The position numbers and the translations under genes were made by a program. Under the pieces are notes generated by a model. That model ran no database searches. It saw only the letters and a program-made list of their open reading frames with translations, and was not told where the DNA came from. Shown here piece by piece: positions 1 through 5,267 of a stretch of DNA of 19,790 nt. The first letter of the stretch is position 1, and the number at the start of each line of letters is the position of its first letter. Source of the stretch: Nitrospirales bacterium (GTDB lineage: Bacteria; Nitrospirota; Nitrospiria; Nitrospirales; UBA8639); contig JACDDF010000004.1 in the NCBI GenBank assembly GCA_013817135.1, positions 1-19,790 of the forward strand. The letters are read 5' to 3'.

Positions 1-144
1 GGCATAGAGTTCTCTGGGGATTTCAATTTTGACTAATTGCGATGGATCGACCCCCCGTTCTGCTGCCCAATCTTCGTCAATAAATAAAGTCACCGCGCCA
101 TCTTTGTCTCGGCGCACGAAAAGAACATCTTTTTCCCCTTCCAT
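1..144 (-). CDS. Unrecognised protein, N-terminal 48 residues (runs off left edge)
   Basis: An open frame on the minus strand begins with ATG at 144-142 and stays open to the window edge, so only the first 48 residues are visible. It starts MEGEKDVLFVRRDKDG and ends IPRELYA. A good ribosome binding site (GGGAGA) lies 6 nt before the ATG, and a sigma70-like promoter lies further upstream. The visible part is highly charged, with no signal peptide or membrane segment. The alternating pattern suggests beta strands around residues 7-11 and 18-23. I do not recognise the family. The start is well supported, but the function is unknown and cannot be judged from this fragment. Confidence 0.6.
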   Translation of the reverse strand, partial: MEGEKDVLFVRRDKDGAVTLFIDEDWAAERGVDPSQLVKIEIPRELYA

Positions 145-182
145 TCTGACTCTCCCAAAATGAAAATTAGACTTTGATTTTC

Positions 183-212
183 TTGATAACACACCTCTTT
201 GAGACCTGTCAA
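183..212 (-). promoter_or_regulatory. Probable sigma70 promoter of the left-edge gene
   Basis: Read leftwards, a perfect TTGACA (212-207) is followed after 18 bp by TATCAA (188-183), which matches the -10 consensus at 4 of 6 positions. Transcription would start near 176, leaving a leader of about 30 nt that contains the GGGAGA ribosome binding site. Only the -35 element is strong. Confidence 0.45.
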
Positions 213-455
213 AATGGTGTTGTGGGGCTAACCAATAATTTCTAAAATTCAAGAAGCTTTTAAATTGTTGGATGTCGCAGGTGAGAGGATCAGAAAGGCG
301 AGAAATGCCGGTGGCGTGTCTCAGGAAATCCCTAACAAACAGTCGTCAAGAGCAGTCAAAGGACCGAATGCTCCGTCTTGCCCCTACTTTTTGTTGAAGA
401 ACAGTGCAAATTTAGTCCTTCGATTAGAGGAAATAAATAGGAATTGTAAGCATTT

Positions 456-486
456 ACAGATACCCTTCAGTTTGAAGGGTATCTGT
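456..486. repeat. Perfect 14-bp inverted repeat with 3-nt loop
   Basis: ACAGATACCCTTCA at 456-469 is followed by GTT and then its exact reverse complement at 473-486. It lies 70 bp beyond the stop codon of the leftward hemQ-like gene. Neither side carries a T-run, so it is not a classical intrinsic terminator. It could still act as a 3'-end mRNA-stabilising hairpin, or be a mobile-repeat remnant. Confidence 0.75.
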
Positions 487-555
487 TGAAAGAGTTATCT
501 TGGAATGGTGCCGAGTGGCTGTTCTGCAGTGCGCTTCGAGATTGATTGGGAGAGG

Positions 556-1263
556 CTACCCGCCCACGGTTTCAACAACTTCTTTAAGGCTTTTCATAAT
601 ACAAGTGAAAATTGGGATGTCACGTTTGACATAACGGCTGCCTTCGGTAGAACGTAATTCCATGACGAGGTCCAGAAAGTCCTGGGGAGAGTCGGTTTCA
701 AAGGCGACCACAAATTCTTGGTCATCCAATCCAAACGAATAGGTGGTATTGAGTTTGACCGAGGGGTACTTGTGCCCAATAGCAATATGTTCATCCATCA
801 TGCCTTGGCGGGCAGCTTTGGTGAGCAGGTACCACTCTCTGGTTTTTTCAAATGGGTACACAAAGATATATTTCGCACGGCCCGGAGAAATTTTCAATCT
901 TCGACTTTCCTGGCCCTCATGCACGTGATGATCGACGTATATGGATCGTTTCGTCATGGAAAGATAGGAATACGGCGTCGTAAGGTATTGCCCCAAGCCT
1001 GTAGCCAAGAGTTTTGAACTCATTTCTTGAAACATTTCCAGGTCATAGCTAATTCGCCACAACAAAAAGTCGCAATCGCCTCGTATGCCTGTTGTGGTGT
1101 AAGGCACGACAATAACCTTGCCGTTATATTCTTCCGCTGCGCGGACGAATTCTTGTTTGCCCTGGTCTCGCTCCTCTTTGGGAAGACGTCTCCACAAAGG
1201 GTCGACTTTATAGAAAGCAAAATTGACAAATTGTTGTTTGGCAGCCTCTTCGGCACCGGCCAT
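556..1263 (-). CDS. hemQ: Chlorite dismutase-family protein, probable coproheme decarboxylase (HemQ/ChdC-like)
   Basis: This is a heme-binding protein of the Cld/DyP fold, 235 residues from the chosen start. Family members either split chlorite (Cld) or oxidatively decarboxylate coproheme III to heme b (ChdC/HemQ). Numbered from the upstream ATG at 1269, the block YIFVYPFEKTREWY has Tyr138 where ChdC has its catalytic Tyr, with Lys142 and Trp146 nearby. MMDEH supplies the expected proximal His161. Chlorite dismutases need a distal Arg about 12-13 residues after that His; here the segment reads VKLNTTYSFGLDD with Leu/Asn instead. This argues against chlorite degradation and for heme synthesis. 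The second ATG (1263) is preferred: AGGGGAGG at 1278-1271 is 7 nt from it but only 1 nt from the ATG at 1269. No signal peptide is seen, so it should be cytoplasmic. A TTGACA at 1349-1344 may be its -35 box, but no good -10 follows. The exact reaction is inferred from a few residues. Confidence 0.82.
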   Translation of the reverse strand: MAGAEEAAKQQFVNFAFYKVDPLWRRLPKEERDQGKQEFVRAAEEYNGKVIVVPYTTTGIRGDCDFLLWRISYDLEMFQEMSSKLLATGLGQYLTTPYSYLSMTKRSIYVDHHVHEGQESRRLKISPGRAKYIFVYPFEKTREWYLLTKAARQGMMDEHIAIGHKYPSVKLNTTYSFGLDDQEFVVAFETDSPQDFLDLVMELRSTEGSRYVKRDIPIFTCIMKSLKEVVETVGG

Positions 1264-1722
1264 AATCATACCTCCCCTGGAAAGAAAACCCGTGTTTTTT
1301 TAATCACTTAAAAAAATAGGTCTTAACATCGCTACCGCAATATTGTCAATGCGCAGGTGGCGTGATGGCTGTTAAGATCCTTTCGGAAACGGAGGAGTGC
1401 GGAAAAGGACCTTAGTCTGGAGGGGACAGGATTTTTAGTTCATAATCAATGAGTCAAATCTTGTTGTTTCAACCATTTCTCCAACCTGTGGGGTCTATGG
1501 GTAGGTCGATAAGACGTGCCGGTTTTTGGATACTTTTGAAGTGGGGCTGGTCATTTTAGCTTCCTCTCCGGTGTGGGGCATTGTTTCACATCCCTCACAA
1601 TCCTAAACTCTTGAAGCTGTTCAAAATGTGCAAGAGGGAGCCTGGAGTCGAACTCCACCCAATATGTTGTATTGGCATTTCGGTGTATCTTCTTCTGACG
1701 TCCTCAGGCCCAGGGTTTTCTT
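1264..1722. other. Divergent intergenic region between hemQ-like gene and 1723 gene
   Basis: About 450 bp without a credible gene. It contains the hemQ-like ribosome binding site, an AT-rich inverted repeat (TTTTTTTAA-tcac-TTAAAAAAA, 1295-1316), a TTGACA facing left at 1349-1344, and a 6-bp stem with a 3-nt loop at 1643-1657. A plus-strand frame at 1581-1919 overlaps the 1723 gene in another frame and looks like a shadow. No tRNA or recognisable riboswitch was found. Confidence 0.55.
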
Positions 1723-2106
1723 ATGACAAAATTAAATGGAATTTCGGTGCTGTCCAGTCATTTTGCTCTTCGAGGAGAATATCCCGCATCAGAGGATATT
1801 CAACGAGTTCCGGACGAAGAAGCCTTGCAAGTCGTGGTGGTAATTTTTGCGGATTCACCGACATTTGCCAAGGACACCTATCTCTTGCTCAAACAAGGAA
1901 ATCGGTTGATCAAGCCTGATCGCATTCGGTTTGATGCCAGAGCTTCGCCGATCAGCCCAGGCCAAGGACCTTCAATATTTCGTGCAAAGATTATGGCGTC
2001 CTTTCCCTATGATGCGTTTGATGTCCTGGCTCAAACCACCATCAAAGTTTTCCCTGGAGCCGGAGGCGAAGTGACCTTTCATCTAGATTTTGCTGACATT
2101 CCTTGA
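1723..2106 (+). CDS. Conserved-looking protein of unknown function, 127 aa
   Basis: This soluble protein starts MTKLNGISVLSSHFAL and ends LDFADIP. It has a hydrophobic strand-like stretch (LQVVVVIFAD, about residues 35-44) and a second regular region (FDVLAQTTIKVFPGAGGEVTFHL), which suggests a small beta-rich fold. It has no signal peptide, no membrane segment and no cysteines. The start ATG is preceded by AGGG at a spacing of 7 nt. The stop lies 56 bp before the cinA start on the same strand, so it may head the cinA-thpR-recA cluster. I do not recognise the family. Its residue composition and regular hydrophobic pattern favour a real gene over the overlapping frame at 1581-1919. Confidence 0.62.
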   Translation: MTKLNGISVLSSHFALRGEYPASEDIQRVPDEEALQVVVVIFADSPTFAKDTYLLLKQGNRLIKPDRIRFDARASPISPGQGPSIFRAKIMASFPYDAFDVLAQTTIKVFPGAGGEVTFHLDFADIP

Positions 2107-2162
2107 GGGTCATTGGGATGAGTAAACGACTGTTTGATGCAACCTGACTGAATTTCTTGAAC

Positions 2163-3443
2163 ATGAAGCTCTTTCATGCTGACATCATTGCCGTGGGCTC
2201 AGAATTACTTCTGGGCGGGCGCGTCGATAGCAATTCGGTATTTGTTGCACATCTTCTTGCGGAGTGTGGAATTGAGGTTCGGAAAAAGATCTCCGTTGGT
2301 GACCAGAAAGATGATATTCAAGAAGCCCTTCGTGGGTCTTTGAAGCGCGCTCACGTGATTGTCTTGACGGGTGGGCTCGGTTCAACACTAGATGATTGTA
2401 CCCGGGAGGCTGTTGCCGAGACGCTTCGATGTCCATTGATTAAACGAAAAAGAGCTTACGAAAATCTCAAAGCTTGCTATCGACGATTTGGAAGACCAGT
2501 CACACCAATTTTGGCCAAGCAGGCGTTTCTTCCTTCCGGGGCCACGATGTTGGCAAATACCGAGGGCACGGCATCCGGTTTTTTGATGCGCCAGGGGCAA
2601 ACGGTCATTGTGGTGTTGCCAGGTGTTCCTCGGGAAGCCAAAGTCATGATGATTGATCAGGTTCAACCGAAACTCAGGAAGATGTTTAAGAGCAAAAGAC
2701 ACTATTGGTTGCATACCTTTCATACCTTTGGATTGCCAGAAACCGAGGTCCAAAAGCAATTGAGTCCTGTTTTGAGGGATGATGGACCCATACAATTTGG
2801 CCTCCTGGCCTCGCCCAGGGGAGTGACGGTGACGGTGAGTTGTTGGATGTTCAGCGACTCCCAATCTTTTGTGAAGGAAAGGTCCCCTTTCTTTCCGGAA
2901 TGGGCTGACCTGGTCCGTCAGGTACGTGAATGTATAGGACCATGGCTCTTTGCGGAAGGTGAACGCACTATGGAAGAAATCGTCGGGGAAGTCTTACGAG
3001 GTCTTTCCTGGACGGTTGCGGTCGCCGAATCCTGTACCGGAGGGTTAGTGGCTCATCGCCTAACTGGCGTCCCTGGAAGTTCGTTGTATGTGGACAGGGG
3101 AGTCGTGTCCTACAGTAATGAAGCGAAGCAAGAATTTGTAGGGGTTCCTGCATTGACGCTTCGGCGGTATGGGGCGGTGAGCTCACAAGTAGCCTTGGCT
3201 ATGGCCAAAGGCATTCGAATGCGAAGCCGAGTCAATGTGGGGGTGGGGGTCACAGGAATTGCCGGTCCTGGTGGAGGCACTCTGAACAAGCCAGTGGGTC
3301 TGGTATATGGAGCGATTGATGGTCCGCAAGGTCCGCGGTGGTATCGTTGGCAGTTTCATGGGGACCGGGCGGACATTACCTTGAAGACATCTCAGGCCGT
3401 TTTGGATTTGATTCGTCGATACGCCAATGAAGCTCAATTCTAA
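2163..3443 (+). CDS. cinA: CinA family: N-terminal MoaB/Mog-like domain fused to nicotinamide-nucleotide amidase (PncC) domain
   Basis: CinA proteins combine an N-terminal COG1058 domain (ADP-ribose pyrophosphatase activity in characterised members) with a C-terminal deamidase that turns nicotinamide mononucleotide into nicotinic acid mononucleotide for NAD recycling. In this 426-residue protein the N-terminal domain shows AVGSELLLG (10-18), LTGGLGSTLDD (68-78) and VLPGVPREAK (151-160). The C-terminal domain shows AESCTGGLVAHRLTGVPGSS (288-307, likely nucleophile Ser290), SYSNEAK (316-322), GAVS (337-340) and TGIAGPGGGTLNKPVG (364-379). Family members usually have Pro where residue 74 is Ser. 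ATG at 2163 is preferred over TTG at 2157 because the protein then begins as relatives do, just before the first strand. No clear ribosome binding site is visible, so translation may be weak or coupled. The 3' end overlaps thpR by 17 bp. Confidence 0.95.
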   Translation: MKLFHADIIAVGSELLLGGRVDSNSVFVAHLLAECGIEVRKKISVGDQKDDIQEALRGSLKRAHVIVLTGGLGSTLDDCTREAVAETLRCPLIKRKRAYENLKACYRRFGRPVTPILAKQAFLPSGATMLANTEGTASGFLMRQGQTVIVVLPGVPREAKVMMIDQVQPKLRKMFKSKRHYWLHTFHTFGLPETEVQKQLSPVLRDDGPIQFGLLASPRGVTVTVSCWMFSDSQSFVKERSPFFPEWADLVRQVRECIGPWLFAEGERTMEEIVGEVLRGLSWTVAVAESCTGGLVAHRLTGVPGSSLYVDRGVVSYSNEAKQEFVGVPALTLRRYGAVSSQVALAMAKGIRMRSRVNVGVGVTGIAGPGGGTLNKPVGLVYGAIDGPQGPRWYRWQFHGDRADITLKTSQAVLDLIRRYANEAQF

Positions 3444-4041
3444 CCAAAAGAGTCTGAGAGTTTTTCTGGCGGTGGAACTCTCCTTGGACCTCTGCCGGAA
3501 AGTGGGTGAGCTTCAATGTCAGCTTCGGAACTTCTTGCCACATGTCAATTGGGTTCGCCCTGAATCGATTCATCTCACGCTGAAATTTCTGGGAAATGTT
3601 GACGCTGGCATGGTGGAGCAGGTTTTGACCGCCCTTGAGCCAATCCGACAAAGTCAGCCTCCTTTCACATTAGAGATTCAAGGCTTGGGGTCTTTTCCGC
3701 ATCTTCGACGTCCACGGATATTGTGGATCGGCTGCACCGGGGACATTTCTGCCTTGCGCAATCTTGTTTCTGGAATCGAAGGCATGTTGAACCAGTTGGG
3801 TTTTCCGCCTGAGGAGAAGCCTTCTTATCCTCATTTGACCCTGGCCAGGATTAAACATGACAATTCTCAGGTGGGTGGGGTACTAACTCATTCCGGCTTG
3901 CTGGAACAACCTCAGAATCTTGGGATCCTCCGTGTTGACCGGATCACGCTCTTTCGCAGTGATGTGGGTCAATTCGGTGCGGAATATACGGCTTTGTGGA
4001 AGATCCCATTGAATGAGCCTGAATCAAAAATTTCAAGGTAA
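3427..4041 (+). CDS. thpR: RNA 2',3'-cyclic phosphodiesterase (ThpR/LigT family)
   Basis: This is a 2H-phosphoesterase of 204 residues. The family hydrolyses RNA 2',3'-cyclic phosphates to 2'-phosphates and can join 2'-5' RNA ends in vitro. Both catalytic HxT motifs are present: IHLTLKFLG (48-56, His49/Thr51) and PHLTLAR (135-141, His136/Thr138), at normal spacing. The length is slightly above the usual 175-190 because of a C-terminal extension. The start lies inside the last codons of cinA (17-bp overlap) with no strong ribosome binding site of its own, which suggests translational coupling. recA follows 83 bp later. The cinA-ligT-recA order is also known in Deinococcus and Thermus. Confidence 0.93.
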   Translation: MKLNSNQKSLRVFLAVELSLDLCRKVGELQCQLRNFLPHVNWVRPESIHLTLKFLGNVDAGMVEQVLTALEPIRQSQPPFTLEIQGLGSFPHLRRPRILWIGCTGDISALRNLVSGIEGMLNQLGFPPEEKPSYPHLTLARIKHDNSQVGGVLTHSGLLEQPQNLGILRVDRITLFRSDVGQFGAEYTALWKIPLNEPESKISR

Positions 4042-4082
4042 GATAGCCATTTACCTGTTAGAGAGGGTGGGGTAAGATAGCC
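4037..4082 (+). repeat. Exact 12-bp direct repeat upstream of recA
   Basis: GGTAAGATAGCC occurs at 4037-4048 and again at 4071-4082, 34 bp apart start to start (a little over three helical turns). The first copy overlaps the thpR stop codon, and the second ends 42 bp before recA. TTACC at 4051-4055 forms inverted repeats with the GGTAA of each copy. TTACCT (4051-4056) and TAAGAT (4073-4078) with a 16-bp spacer could be a weak promoter. The pattern resembles a paired operator, but no LexA-type consensus is evident. Confidence 0.6.
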
Positions 4083-4124
4083 GCCACGTTGCACGATCAA
4101 GGTTATTGAACAAAAGGACACCTA

Positions 4125-5225
4125 ATGGCAGAACGCGTAACTCCTCAAAAAGAAACACAAAAAGACGGGAAAAAACGAGCGTTGGATTTAGCTCTGACAC
4201 AAATTGAAAAGCAATTTGGCAAAGGGGCGATCATGAAGCTGGGGACGGACGGCGTTCCTCAGGATATTCCGGTCATTTCGACAGGGTCTCTCGGGCTTGA
4301 TATGGCGCTGGGCATCGGTGGGTTACCACGAGGTCGCGTCATTGAGGTGTTCGGGCCGGAATCGTCTGGGAAAACCACGCTGTGCTTGCATGCGATTGCC
4401 GAAGCTCAGAAAGCCGGCGGGGCGGCGGCCTTTATCGATGCTGAGCATGCTTTGGATATTACCTATGCCAAAAAGCTGGGTGTGCAGACTGATGATCTGC
4501 TGGTGGCCCAGCCGGATACGGGTGAACAGGCTCTAGAAATTACCGAAACGCTGGTTCGAAGTGGAGCGTTAGATATCATTGTCGTGGATTCAGTTGCAGC
4601 CCTGGTCCCTCGTGCCGAAATCGAAGGGGAGATGGGAGATTCCCATATGGGGCTTCAGGCGAGATTGATGTCACAGGCCTTGCGGAAATTAACCGGGGCC
4701 ATTTCAAAATCTCAAGCTTCGGTGGTGTTTATCAATCAGATTCGTATGAAAATCGGGGTGATGTTCGGCAGCCCTGAGACCACGACCGGCGGCAACGCGT
4801 TGAAGTTTTATTCTTCAGTGCGGTTGGATATTCGCCGGATTGAATCGATTAAAGATGGCCAGGAAGTAATGGGGAGTCGGGTACGAGTGAAAGTGGTTAA
4901 AAATAAAATGGCGCCACCCTTCAAACAAGCCGAATTTGATGTCATGTTTGCGGAGGGCATCTCCAAAGTTGGGGAATTAGTGGATTTAGGCGTTGAGCGT
5001 CGAATCGTTGATAAAGCCGGAGCCTGGTATTCGTATAAGGAGGAACGACTGGGGCAGGGCCGGGAGGCGGTCAAAACCTTTTTGAAAAGTAATCCGGATA
5101 TTGCCCAGGACATTGACACGCAATTACGAAACAGCTATGGCCTCTCCGTGGAGCCTCAACAAAAAGAGGAATTATCCACGCCTGCCAGTGCTAATGCAAA
5201 AAAATCAGCAGGGGATTCTGACTGA
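4125..5225 (+). CDS. recA: Recombinase RecA
   Basis: RecA forms ATP-dependent filaments on single-stranded DNA for homologous recombination and triggers LexA self-cleavage in SOS-competent bacteria. The 366-residue protein is full length. It has Walker [10 protein letters not shown] (77-85), Walker B IIVVDS (151-156), the catalytic Glu in FGPESS (Glu79 region), and loop L2 with [18 protein letters not shown] (214-231). It also has an acidic, Ala/Ser-rich C-terminal tail ending in AGDSD. AAAAGGA at 4112-4118, 6 nt before the ATG, fixes the start. The gene follows thpR by 83 bp. That gap holds a duplicated 12-bp motif that may regulate it. No recX gene follows; alaS starts 42 bp downstream. Confidence 0.99.
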   Translation: MAERVTPQKETQKDGKKRALDLALTQIEKQFGKGAIMKLGTDGVPQDIPVISTGSLGLDMALGIGGLPRGRVIEVFGPESSGKTTLCLHAIAEAQKAGGAAAFIDAEHALDITYAKKLGVQTDDLLVAQPDTGEQALEITETLVRSGALDIIVVDSVAALVPRAEIEGEMGDSHMGLQARLMSQALRKLTGAISKSQASVVFINQIRMKIGVMFGSPETTTGGNALKFYSSVRLDIRRIESIKDGQEVMGSRVRVKVVKNKMAPPFKQAEFDVMFAEGISKVGELVDLGVERRIVDKAGAWYSYKEERLGQGREAVKTFLKSNPDIAQDIDTQLRNSYGLSVEPQQKEELSTPASANAKKSAGDSD

Positions 5226-5267
5226 TCTGGCGGAGTGGCAAATTCATCTTGACCGAAAATCATTGAT

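Larger units (their letters stand above)
145..555. other. Intergenic stretch, no convincing gene
   Basis: This 411-bp space lies between the divergent-side upstream region of the left-edge gene and the 3' end of the hemQ-like gene. It holds the promoter at 183-212 and the hairpin at 456-486. A 74-codon frame on the plus strand (265-489) has only a TTG start, no ribosome binding site and a composition unlike the real genes. I see nothing else that can be named. Confidence 0.6.

Noticed and set aside
265..489. 74-codon plus-strand frame
   Set aside because: TTG start, no ribosome binding site, composition unlike a protein, and its end runs through the 456-486 hairpin.
1632..1668. A tRNA or tmRNA 3' end on the minus strand (GGAGTTCGACTCC looks like a T-arm)
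   Set aside because: The stem closes around a 3- to 5-nt loop instead of 7 nt, no matching acceptor strand lies upstream, and no anticodon or D arm can be drawn.
1581..1919. 112-codon plus-strand frame overlapping the 1723 gene
   Set aside because: Out of frame with the better-composed 1723-2106 frame, no ribosome binding site, and Ser/Arg-rich shadow-like content.
4042..4124. E. coli-type (CTGT-N8-ACAG) or Bacillus-type (GAAC-N4-GTTC) LexA box before recA
   Set aside because: CTGT at 4055-4058 has no ACAG partner at the right distance, and no GAAC/GTTC pair is present.
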